From: Candidatus Cloacimonadota bacterium
GTDB taxonomy: Bacteria > Cloacimonadota > Cloacimonadia > Cloacimonadales > JAOZMQ01
DNA: 6,045 bases
Assembly: GCA_029934195.1 (NCBI GenBank)
Contig: JAOZMQ010000195.1
Location: forward strand, 1-6,045
Direction of reading: 5' to 3'
The position numbers and the translations under genes are program-made. This document shows positions 1-6,045 of this stretch, in pieces (position 1 is the first letter of the stretch; every line of letters starts with the position of its first letter). The notes beneath the pieces were generated by a model, which saw only the letters and a program-made list of their open reading frames with translations, did not search any database and was not told where the DNA came from.

Positions 1-575
1 TCTTTTATCATATCAGCATCCGCATAAAGCCAAGAAGATTCAAATTTTTTAAAAAGACTTATCATCATTTCTGAATTAGATTTGCATAGTTTAATAAGAA
101 GTTTTGCTATACCCAATTTAACAGGTTCTTTACCATCTTTTAACCATTCAAATATTTTATCAATATTGTGAGAATAATCTTTTTTTAGAATAGGATAAAC
201 AATTTTATCTAAAACAAGTGATGTATCATGAATATTATCTGCACTAAATAGAATTTCTTTTGTAAAATCAATAAAAACAGGTTTCTTTTTTGTTATTCCT
301 TTTGCAACAATATAAACAGCGATAATTCGTCCATTTTCTCCTTTTTTATCCCAAAGATATTTATAGAATTCCATATATTTATCAATATTTTTACTAATTT
401 TTGAGGCGATTATTTTTGCAGTAAATGAAATTATTTCCTTTGGAATTTTACCATCAATTCTTTCAGGATAAGCGTTGTATATAATATCAATATCATAATC
501 ATTTTTCGGAAGTTTCCTTTCGACAAAATCAATGGTATCGATTTCAATTCTATCCTTCCAATCTAATGAAATCAT
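1..575 (-). CDS. Partial gene: helical, HEAT-like protein, possibly related to AlkD-type DNA alkylation repair proteins (3' end outside window)
   Basis: An open frame of 191 codons runs from ATG at 575 to the left edge without a stop, so the C-terminus is missing. The start is set by a good Shine-Dalgarno (AAGGAG, 582-587) six bases upstream. The protein begins MISLDWKDRIEIDTIDF, has no signal peptide or membrane segment, and should be cytoplasmic. It is rich in Lys, Ile and Asp, and from about residue 47 looks like a chain of amphipathic helices, with helix-like stretches such as IIAVYIVAKGI, LVLDKIVYPILKK, IDKIFEWLKDG and KLGIAKLLIKL. This pattern resembles HEAT-like repeats. The order of an acidic 'SADNIHDTSLVLD' stretch followed by 'FEWLKDGKEP' loosely recalls the AlkD-type alkylpurine glycosylase fold, but the diagnostic Trp-Asp pair is not visible, so catalytic function is not claimed. 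It lies 77 bp after the protease gene on the same strand. The frame is confident; the family is a guess. Confidence 0.8.
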   Translation of the reverse strand, partial: MISLDWKDRIEIDTIDFVERKLPKNDYDIDIIYNAYPERIDGKIPKEIISFTAKIIASKISKNIDKYMEFYKYLWDKKGENGRIIAVYIVAKGITKKKPVFIDFTKEILFSADNIHDTSLVLDKIVYPILKKDYSHNIDKIFEWLKDGKEPVKLGIAKLLIKLCKSNSEMMISLFKKFESSWLYADADMIK

Positions 576-581
576 CTATTT

Positions 582-587
582 CTCCTT
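582..587 (-). promoter_or_regulatory. Ribosome binding site of the partial left-edge gene
   Basis: The minus strand reads AAGGAG six bases before ATG at 575. It is a near-perfect Shine-Dalgarno and fixes the start of a gene whose end lies outside the window. Confidence 0.75.
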
Positions 588-652
588 TATTATAAACCTA
601 CTATTCTCTTATATATAACTTACCATATACTTATAGTTACAAATATCTTTTG

Positions 653-3600
653 TTAGCGAACGATAGCGATTTTCCCTTTTTTTATTTCATTGCCAATTTT
701 AAGAATATAAAAATACATTCCGGAAGATACTTTTTTATTAGCATTATTAATTGCCTTCCAACTATACACATTATTTGAGTATGTTAAAGGCTCAATATTA
801 TCCTTAAAAACTAAATTACCATTAAGGTTAAAAATTGAGATTTTACCGCTTTTCCCTAAAGGTAAACGAATGAAATCTATTTTACTAAACTCATTGATAT
901 TTAATGGATTAGGAGCAGTTTCAATATATTTCAACCCTCTGATTTCTGTCAAGCTGAAAGCTAAGATATTGTCATTATTTTGAATTTTATTACCAGCAAT
1001 ATCTGTTATTGAATTTAATTTCAAATAATATTGTTGATTTGAAGGTTCAAGTTCTTTAGAAAAAATAACATTAATAATATTACTTACACAATTAAGCGTC
1101 AAGATGCTATTTTGTTTGTCATCATTTGGTAAAATTAGAGAAAAATTTTCTTTTAAGTTCGCAGATTCACTTGATAGATCCTCAGAGAAAGATATTTTCA
1201 ACTTCTTCTTTTCCAAAATTTCATAATCTACAATATGCGGAGGAGTAATATCACTTGAAAAATTAAAATTAAAAATCCGGTCTTCTATCAAAATTCCTGT
1301 TTCCCCGAGTAAGCCATTAATTTCAATTTTATAATCGGAGAAATCTTCAAAAATTTTATTAAATTTTAAGACAACAGAGGATTCATTTTCGATAAGTATA
1401 GCTGATGTAGGTGATTCATATCCGTGATTTACATAATAGTGACCAATATTAATAGCAGAACTATTTAAATGGTTTGAAAAACAGATTTTCAATAAATTTG
1501 CATCAATCATTTTAATAGAGATAATCTCTGGAATATATGTAGGAATTACAGTTTTCCATAAAGTAAATTTGGATTCAGGTTCTATATAGTTCTCACTAAT
1601 TGCTTTGATGGCAATTTTGTATTCTTTATTTGTTTCTAAAGCAGAAAGAATATATTCGCTATTATTGTCGGTTTGTGCAATTAAAGAAATACCTGCTTCT
1701 TCTTGAATGTAGATATTGTAAGAAATTCCTTGTTCTTGGGTTTCCAGCCAAGTCAATTTAACTGAATTTTCATTTAAAGGAATTACCTTAAACGCAAGAG
1801 GAGTATCCGGACCATCAAATGGTTCGGAAAGAGATACTATTGAGCTTTGGTATTCATTATCAACAAAACGATTAACAATAACAGCTGCCTTTTGGTTATT
1901 TGTTTTAGAAAAAGGTAAAACTTGCAAAGTTCTCTTAGAAGCTCCTCGCCAGATAGGAGAAAAGGATTCTCCAGTGAAATCAAAGAAATATAAATTAGGA
2001 GCAAGAGCTAAAACTAATTCATCATCTCCGTCACCGTCAAGATCGGCACTATTAATAGAACTATTTTTTTCTACTTGTGAAAATTCTAAACAATCAATTT
2101 CTTCAAATGAATTTGCATTAGAATATTTAAAGGTCTTTAATTGAATATAGGTTTGGTTGGGATTCGCAGTATTTTCGATATATCCACCAACACAAAATTC
2201 TTTATTATTATCACCTGTAAAATCACCAAGTGCCATGTATCTAATATGTGGAACTTCAAGACGAGTAGTCCAAATCATTTCATAAGTTTTATCAGAATAA
2301 ACTTCAAAAATCATAATATCCCCATCATTATCACAAGCAATAACTTCCATATTTCCATCTTGATCAAAATCATAAACTTTTATGATTGGTGAAAATCCAA
2401 TTCTTTCATTGGTCGCAGTTGGGTTTTCAATCACAAATTCCTTCACGAAACTATTGTCGAATCTATTATATAAAGCGAGAAGTCTTTGAGATTCTTCATC
2501 TTTAACAGCAATAATTTCGTCATCACCATCATTATCATAATCAGCAAAAATTGCTCCGGTGAAACTGACATTACCGAGAATCTTTTGTGTTATAGGATTT
2601 GAGACATTATATACTTCAAGCATACTACCATGTATTCCAAGAAGTTCTAATTCGCCATTATAATTTATTGAAATATCAATTGGTTTAAAGATTGAATCCG
2701 GAGCAACTGTCCACAAAGAATCAATTTGATTATCCTGTATCTGATATAAAGCAACTTTATCAAAACTACTTTTTAGATTCATGGCAGCAAAAGTATTATT
2801 TTTACTATTGATAGTTGGGATTAATGGATATTTTAAGCTATCAGCGTGAAAGTTATTTAAAGGGATAGATAGATTTTCAATATTTATTAAATTTTCAAAG
2901 TTTTCTGATTGAGTAAACAAATTACTTAGATTTGTAGCTGTTAGGACAGCATCATAAGTTCCAATGGCAAGATTTTCAGGAATTTTGACAATATGCAAAG
3001 AATCAACGTAGCTACTGTAAATTTCTCTTACAAAATTATCTTTTACGCAATCAATCTCCAGATTTACTTTCTCATTGTATTCTGCTTTTATATAATATTC
3101 TATAATATCATTGTTGTATCTCTTGATAAAAGAGACAGAACCTTCTTTTAGGATAGGTTCTGTCTGATTGATTTCTATAGAGATATAATTGTAAAATTTA
3201 TTATTATTATTGTTGCTTAATTCTACTCTCAAGAGATAGTTATCATCAACTAATACTTCGTTAACATCAAAAAAAGCAATTACTCCGTCTTCTACAGGGT
3301 CAAAATAATATCTTGGAGTTTTTAAATGAGTTTCCACATCCAACCAATCACTTTCAATAGGATCTTTTATTGTAGTGTACATAACTGTATAACGGAAAAA
3401 ATCATCAGATTTAACGGTTCCGAGAATTTCAATACTTTCAGAAATACCCATATGTTCATAAGGATAGGTAATCGTAATTGTTTTAGAAATATTATTTGTG
3501 AGCAGTTTTTCTACATTTAGTAAACCATAGCCAGAAAAAATATCAAAATTTGCTGAATAAACATCATAACAGCTTTCAGCAAGTCTTCCTCTTATTTGTT

Positions 3601-4786
3601 CCGGTGTTAATTCTGGTTCTAAGGATTTTAATAAAGCAACAGCTCCTGTAACATATGGAGCTGCCATAGATGTTCCTGATAATTCATTATACATTTCATT
3701 TTGAGGATCATAAGTGCTAAGAATTTGATAACCTGGAGCCAAAAGATCTAATTCCAGTCCATAACTGGAAAAAGTAGATTTCTCAAAATTTGTAGCTGAT
3801 CCAACAGCAATAGTTGAAGTTAATTTTGCAGGATAAGAAATTTCTGTGGTACCATCATTTCCCGATGCAGAACAAATTGTAACTCCCCTATCGTAAGCGT
3901 ATTGGCAAGCATCTGCAATAATTTGAGAAAAATTTGGATCTCCCCAGCTTGTATTTATTACATCAACTCCCATATCGGTGGCATAAATTAGAGCAGCTGC
4001 ACAATCGTCATCTTGTAAGTAACCACCTAATCCAGCCACTCCGAATCCAGCTCTAATAATCAACAATTTAGCGTTTGGACAAGCACCCACAATACCTATT
4101 CCATTATTTGAGTCAGCTCCTATAATACCGGCAACATGCGTTCCATGTTCAGTCTCGTCTGTCGGATCGTTGTCGCGTTCAATAAAATCACCAATTCCAA
4201 TAGATGCCATTTCTGGAGCATCAGAAAAATCCCATCCTCTATAATCATCGATATAGCCATTTCCATCATCGTCAATTCCGTTATCTGGAATTTCATTTTC
4301 ATTGATAAAAACATTCTTCTGTAAGTCCGGATGATCAAAATGTAAACCAGAATCAATAACACCAATGAGAACATTGGAATTTCCGGTTGTAACTTCCCAA
4401 GCTTGTGGAAGTTTTACATTTTTCAAATATACTTCTTGAGAATTGTACAGAGAATCGTTTGGGGAGTAGTAAAAATTATTAATATAATTTGGTTGGATAT
4501 ATTCAATTCCAGAGAATTTTTTTTCCAGTAATTCTTTATTATCCCAATCTAAATCATCATTGAAAGTAATAACGAAATATTTATTATCTGCTTTATTGGT
4601 AAGAGATTTAATGTTTTTTACTGATTTTGTACTTAAAAAATTGTCAAAGACATTAAGTCCAAAGCTTCCTCTTTTTAATTCTATTTGCTCTGTTGTTTTA
4701 ATAATCATTTGATTTGGAAGATATTCAATTGATGATAATATTGAGATAATTAAGAGCAATAAAGTAACATTAAGAATTCTTTTCAT
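653..4786 (-). CDS. Secreted subtilisin-like (S8) serine protease with FG-GAP/VCBS-type propeller, Fn3, SbsA-like Ig modules and C-terminal sorting domain
   Basis: This is a 1377-residue exported protease. ATG at 4786 follows GAGG with a 4-base gap. Residues 1-19 are a signal peptide (KR, then a Leu/Ile core). Residues about 22-115 look like an inhibitor-type prodomain ending 'GIEYIQPNYI'. The S8 domain, about 128-428, has Asp145 (VIDSG), His214 (HGTHVAG), oxyanion Asn310 (SASGN) and Ser373 (SGTSMAAP), so it should be active. A Ca-binding-like insert, DNGIDDDGNGYIDD, lies at 168-181. Next come a beta-sandwich module at about 436-540 ('FFRYTVMY', 'LVDDNYLLRVEL'), a second at about 541-645, a probable beta-propeller at about 653-990 with four clear DxDxDG-like FG-GAP/VCBS motifs, Fn3 at 991-1080, and two SbsA-like Ig modules at 1082-1179 and 1180-1281. 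The end, 1282-1377, is a T9SS type-A/FlgD-like sorting domain (APNPLN, ISIFNLNG, SSGMYFYILK, KKGKIAIVR). It is probably displayed on or released from the cell surface. Substrate is unknown. No frameshift or missing catalytic residue is seen. Confidence 0.95.
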   Translation of the reverse strand: MKRILNVTLLLLIISILSSIEYLPNQMIIKTTEQIELKRGSFGLNVFDNFLSTKSVKNIKSLTNKADNKYFVITFNDDLDWDNKELLEKKFSGIEYIQPNYINNFYYSPNDSLYNSQEVYLKNVKLPQAWEVTTGNSNVLIGVIDSGLHFDHPDLQKNVFINENEIPDNGIDDDGNGYIDDYRGWDFSDAPEMASIGIGDFIERDNDPTDETEHGTHVAGIIGADSNNGIGIVGACPNAKLLIIRAGFGVAGLGGYLQDDDCAAALIYATDMGVDVINTSWGDPNFSQIIADACQYAYDRGVTICSASGNDGTTEISYPAKLTSTIAVGSATNFEKSTFSSYGLELDLLAPGYQILSTYDPQNEMYNELSGTSMAAPYVTGAVALLKSLEPELTPEQIRGRLAESCYDVYSANFDIFSGYGLLNVEKLLTNNISKTITITYPYEHMGISESIEILGTVKSDDFFRYTVMYTTIKDPIESDWLDVETHLKTPRYYFDPVEDGVIAFFDVNEVLVDDNYLLRVELSNNNNNKFYNYISIEINQTEPILKEGSVSFIKRYNNDIIEYYIKAEYNEKVNLEIDCVKDNFVREIYSSYVDSLHIVKIPENLAIGTYDAVLTATNLSNLFTQSENFENLINIENLSIPLNNFHADSLKYPLIPTINSKNNTFAAMNLKSSFDKVALYQIQDNQIDSLWTVAPDSIFKPIDISINYNGELELLGIHGSMLEVYNVSNPITQKILGNVSFTGAIFADYDNDGDDEIIAVKDEESQRLLALYNRFDNSFVKEFVIENPTATNERIGFSPIIKVYDFDQDGNMEVIACDNDGDIMIFEVYSDKTYEMIWTTRLEVPHIRYMALGDFTGDNNKEFCVGGYIENTANPNQTYIQLKTFKYSNANSFEEIDCLEFSQVEKNSSINSADLDGDGDDELVLALAPNLYFFDFTGESFSPIWRGASKRTLQVLPFSKTNNQKAAVIVNRFVDNEYQSSIVSLSEPFDGPDTPLAFKVIPLNENSVKLTWLETQEQGISYNIYIQEEAGISLIAQTDNNSEYILSALETNKEYKIAIKAISENYIEPESKFTLWKTVIPTYIPEIISIKMIDANLLKICFSNHLNSSAINIGHYYVNHGYESPTSAILIENESSVVLKFNKIFEDFSDYKIEINGLLGETGILIEDRIFNFNFSSDITPPHIVDYEILEKKKLKISFSEDLSSESANLKENFSLILPNDDKQNSILTLNCVSNIINVIFSKELEPSNQQYYLKLNSITDIAGNKIQNNDNILAFSLTEIRGLKYIETAPNPLNINEFSKIDFIRLPLGKSGKISIFNLNGNLVFKDNIEPLTYSNNVYSWKAINNANKKVSSGMYFYILKIGNEIKKGKIAIVR
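656..943 (-). other. Region encoding the C-terminal sorting domain (T9SS type A / FlgD-like Ig) of the protease
   Basis: Residues 1282-1377 of the protease. The pattern is APNPLN, then a hydrophobic strand (IDFIRLPL), GKISIFNLNGNLV, a Trp-containing strand (YSWKA), SSGMYFYILKI and a basic end, KKGKIAIVR. This is the usual layout of type-A T9SS C-terminal domains, which are bound by PorV in characterised systems and removed or exchanged at the cell surface. The same fold is also annotated as FlgD-like Ig in FCB candidate phyla, so the secretion route is inferred. Confidence 0.8.
1817..2830 (-). repeat. Degenerate seven-fold repeat encoding a probable beta-propeller (FG-GAP/VCBS type)
   Basis: Residues about 653-990 of the protease divide into seven units of roughly 40-55 residues. 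Four carry an acidic metal-loop motif: DYDNDGDDE at 749-757, DFDQDGNME at 806-814, DFTGDNNKE at 855-863 and DLDGDGDDE at 915-923, each followed by a hydrophobic strand. A degenerate copy, 'DISINYNGELELLGI', starts at 704. The flanking units at about 653-695 and 952-990 keep only the strand pattern ('FAAMNL', 'KAAVIV'). A count of seven matches a closed propeller. The four acidic copies are directly visible; the other three are read by analogy. Confidence 0.7.
3200..3214 (-). repeat. Short in-frame trinucleotide repeat (AAC(AAT)4) coding Asn5
   Basis: On the minus strand AAC AAT AAT AAT AAT encodes Asn525-529 of the protease, near the end of the first beta-sandwich after the catalytic domain, where a turn is expected. 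Gain or loss of units would stay in frame and only change loop length. Confidence 0.75.
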
Positions 4787-4788
4787 TT

Positions 4789-4794
4789 CACCTC
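4789..4794 (-). promoter_or_regulatory. Ribosome binding site of the protease gene
   Basis: The minus strand reads GAGGTG immediately upstream of ATG at 4786, with four bases between GAGG and the start. The nearby ATG in 'AAAATGAGG' is out of frame and meets TGA two codons later, so it is not an alternative start. Confidence 0.65.
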
Positions 4795-4865
4795 ATTTTC
4801 AATTTTTCTTTAATCCGTTTTTTTCTTTTTTGTTCAAACAGAATTAATTACATTCAATAGTAGTT

Positions 4866-4889
4866 GAATCTTTACAAACATATAGATTC
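4866..4889. repeat. Small inverted repeat upstream of the protease gene
   Basis: GAATCT (4866-4871) and AGATTC (4884-4889) are perfect inverted arms of 6 bp with a 12-base spacer. The repeat lies about 80-105 bp upstream of the protease start, where a promoter or operator would be expected. Arms this short can occur by chance in AT-rich DNA. Confidence 0.3.
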
Positions 4890-4896
4890 GTTTTCG

Positions 4897-4910
4897 ATTT
4901 TATATAAAAT
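4897..4910. repeat. Perfect 14-bp AT palindrome upstream of the protease gene
   Basis: ATTTTATATAAAAT is a perfect palindrome in the 184-bp spacer between the barrel and protease genes. It could be an operator, part of an AT-rich promoter, or a chance result of base composition; no -35/-10 pair of good quality was found around it. Confidence 0.35.
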
Positions 4911-4916
4911 AGTGAT

Positions 4917-4948
4917 TATAAAAAGGTAAAACTTTATATTTTACCTTT
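4917..4948 (-). terminator. Weak intrinsic terminator after the PorV/PorQ-like gene
   Basis: Read on the minus strand, AAAGGTAAAA (4948-4939), a 7-base loop and TTTTACCTTT (4931-4922) form a perfect 10-bp stem, followed by TTATA, so the stem runs into a U-rich tail (CCTTTTTATAAT). It begins 22 bases after the stop codon of the barrel gene, the expected place. The stem holds only two G-C pairs, so termination may be inefficient. The stem is nearly symmetric and could act weakly in the other direction, but no gene enters from that side. Confidence 0.55.
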
Positions 4949-4970
4949 ATCAAATCTTATCGAAGAAGAA

Positions 4971-5885
4971 TTATTTAAATTTCAGAGTTAAGCCAACCAA
5001 GTGTGCACTGTCATTCAGATAATTAGTAGTCGGAGAATATGCATAATCAACAGAAAGTTTTTTTAAATTAATTCCAACTCCGGCTGTAAATGATTCTGCA
5101 TCATAATTGATTTTATAACCTGCTTGCAGTTTCAAAATATTATTTATTACAGAGCTTAACCCTAAAACAATTTTAAAATTATCATCATCAACAAATTTCA
5201 GAGTTTTGGTTTGAAAAGAAAAAGCAACAGTTTTAAAATTAAAATTTTGGACAGCTGAAACTTCTATTGATGAAGGAGTCTCTAATTTTTCATTATTCAT
5301 TTTAGTTGAAGTTCCATAATTTTTGGCTGCAAAGGCAAACTTTAAACCTTGAAAAGGAGTTAGATAAGCATATCCAAAATCAATTAGAACTCCAATGCTA
5401 GATTCTGTGTCTAATTTTTCATAAAAAAGACCACCATTAAAACCAACAAGATGATTTGGAGTAATCCTGAAAGCATAATTTCCTGCAAAATTTGCATCTA
5501 AAGGATGAAAATCTCCAATATCTTGAGCAAGTTCATCTTTGCCTTCAATTTTTCCATAATCAAGATATCGAAAAGCAATTCCATAAGATTGTTTACCTGC
5601 ATAATTGGAGATTCCGATACTATTATAAGTTGTACCAAATAACCAATTATTATTTGTAAAAGAAATTGCATTACTTTTATTAATAAGACCGGCTACTGGA
5701 TTCACAAGAAAACCAAAAGCGTCATCTGAGAAGAATTCACCAGTTCCAGAAGCTGCTGTAACTGCTATTCCAGAATTTATCTTTAACATTTGCATGCCAT
5801 GTTTGCCGGCATTTCCATCAACTTTTTCAGCAAAACAGACAACTACCAAAGTTACAAGTAGTGTCATTAAAAAAAATCTCTTCAT
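4971..5885 (-). CDS. PorV/PorQ-family outer-membrane beta-barrel protein
   Basis: A 304-residue exported protein. The frame can be opened to a TTG at 5906, but ATG at 5885 is the better start: it follows GGAGG directly and begins a textbook signal peptide, MKRFFLMTLLVTLVVVCFA, with likely cleavage after Ala19. The mature N-terminus carries the PorV/PorQ (UPF0164-like) signature in altered form: 'GKHGMQMLKINSGI' at 27-40 matches the family's AGxxGxxFLKIGxGAR pattern, 'SDDAFGFLVNPVAGL' at 53-67 matches the conserved DDxxAxYWNPAGL pattern, and a run of alternating strands follows (YGIAFRYLDYG, LVGFNGGLFYE, LKLQAGYKINY, LSVDYAYSP). The end, HLVGLTLKFK, resembles a barrel C-terminal strand. In type IX secretion PorV binds the sorting domains of cargo; other family members have other or unknown roles, so PorV itself is not claimed. 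The neighbouring protease with a sorting domain is plausible cargo. Confidence 0.85.
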   Translation of the reverse strand: MKRFFLMTLLVTLVVVCFAEKVDGNAGKHGMQMLKINSGIAVTAASGTGEFFSDDAFGFLVNPVAGLINKSNAISFTNNNWLFGTTYNSIGISNYAGKQSYGIAFRYLDYGKIEGKDELAQDIGDFHPLDANFAGNYAFRITPNHLVGFNGGLFYEKLDTESSIGVLIDFGYAYLTPFQGLKFAFAAKNYGTSTKMNNEKLETPSSIEVSAVQNFNFKTVAFSFQTKTLKFVDDDNFKIVLGLSSVINNILKLQAGYKINYDAESFTAGVGINLKKLSVDYAYSPTTNYLNDSAHLVGLTLKFK

Positions 5886-5889
5886 TTTT

Positions 5890-5894
5890 CCTCC
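5890..5894 (-). promoter_or_regulatory. Ribosome binding site that decides the start of the barrel gene
   Basis: GGAGG lies four bases before ATG at 5885. If translation began at the upstream TTG (5906), these bases would be coding (Gly-Gly) and the signal peptide would gain a polar seven-residue extension. This favours the ATG. Confidence 0.75.
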
Positions 5895-5923
5895 AAATAT
5901 ATTCAAAATTTTTGAGCTACCTT

Positions 5924-5929
5924 ATTATA
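5924..5929 (-). promoter_or_regulatory. Candidate -10 element for the barrel gene
   Basis: The minus strand reads TATAAT 38 bases before the ATG at 5885, which would give a leader of about 30 bases including the ribosome binding site. No recognisable -35 hexamer lies 16-18 bases upstream, and no extended -10 TG is present, so the call rests on one hexamer in AT-rich DNA. Confidence 0.35.
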
Positions 5930-6017
5930 GTGGTATTTGCTCTTTAGTCGCTGTTACGAAATAACATTTACAAATTAACGTTGAATTATGAATTTCTTCT
6001 GCATTATTAAAAGATTA

Positions 6018-6032
6018 AATATCAATGATATT
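6018..6032. repeat. 15-bp palindrome upstream of the barrel gene
   Basis: AATATCA and TGATATT flank a single central base. The site lies about 90 bp upstream of the candidate -10 box, in DNA with no convincing coding frame. It has the shape of a dimeric regulator's site, but no known operator is recognised. Confidence 0.35.
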
Positions 6033-6045
6033 CGCAATTTTAATG

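Noticed and set aside
589..594. Perfect TATAAT on the minus strand before the partial left-edge gene
   Set aside because: Transcription would start within or after the ribosome binding site at 582-587, so it cannot serve this gene well. A TTGTAA-like box further upstream pairs with no good -10.
2141..2392. Plus-strand open frame of 83 codons
   Set aside because: It lies wholly inside the protease's propeller region on the opposite strand, is rich in Ile/Asn/Lys from AT bias, and has no domain signal.
3326..3520. Plus-strand open frame of 64 codons
   Set aside because: Antisense shadow of the protease gene, with no ribosome binding site or recognisable protein features.
4120..4374. Frames on both strands (84 and 62 codons) within the catalytic domain
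   Set aside because: They overlap the active-site region of the protease (Asp145 to His214), whose frame is beyond doubt; both are shadows.
5826..5840. Lipoprotein signal (VVVCF) in the barrel protein
   Set aside because: The residues before Cys17 are Val-Val-Val, lacking the usual Gly/Ala/Ser at -1, and a normal signal peptidase I site follows at Ala19.
5886..5906. Upstream TTG start for the barrel gene
   Set aside because: It would put the Shine-Dalgarno inside the coding sequence and add residues before a standard MKR-type signal peptide; ATG at 5885 is preferred.
6015..6045. Possible C-terminus of another minus-strand gene entering from the right edge
   Set aside because: Two frames are open for short distances (one ends at 6017-6015, another further in), and neither is long enough to tell from chance.

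Overview
The window is AT-rich (about 30% G+C by eye). It carries three genes, all on the minus strand: an outer-membrane beta-barrel of the PorV/PorQ kind (4971-5885), a very large secreted subtilisin-like protease (653-4786), and the 5' part of a third gene that runs off the left edge (575 down to 1). There are no RNA genes, CRISPR arrays, insertion sequences or integrase-type genes.

Organism. A PorV/PorQ-like barrel and a C-terminal sorting domain of the T9SS type-A/FlgD-like kind point to the Fibrobacteres-Chlorobi-Bacteroidetes (FCB) superphylum. All three genes have clear purine-rich Shine-Dalgarno sequences close to the start (GGAG, GAGG, GGAGG). This is unusual for Bacteroidota proper and fits an uncultured FCB lineage such as Cloacimonadota, Marinimicrobia or Delongbacteria better. 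The phylum is an inference; only the FCB-type protein architecture is directly seen.

Layout from right to left, the direction of transcription. Positions 5886-6045 are noncoding and hold a candidate -10 box and a 15-bp palindrome. The barrel gene follows, then a weak intrinsic terminator (about 4917-4948) and a 184-bp spacer with small inverted repeats. Next is the protease gene. Its order of parts is signal peptide, inhibitor-like prodomain, S8 catalytic domain with a complete Asp/His/Asn/Ser set, two beta-sandwich modules, a region readable as seven FG-GAP/VCBS-type propeller blades, an Fn3 domain, two SbsA-like Ig modules and a C-terminal sorting domain. A 77-bp gap without a visible terminator leads to the last, partial gene, which encodes a cytoplasmic-looking helical protein with some resemblance to HEAT-like/AlkD-type proteins.

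How they may work together. In characterised type IX secretion, PorV is the outer-membrane protein that binds the C-terminal domain of substrates. A PorV/PorQ-family barrel directly upstream of a substrate-like protease suggests a functional link in export or surface display. A terminator between them suggests separate transcripts. The window looks like an ordinary chromosomal region; its most notable content is the protease's architecture and its pairing with the barrel gene.
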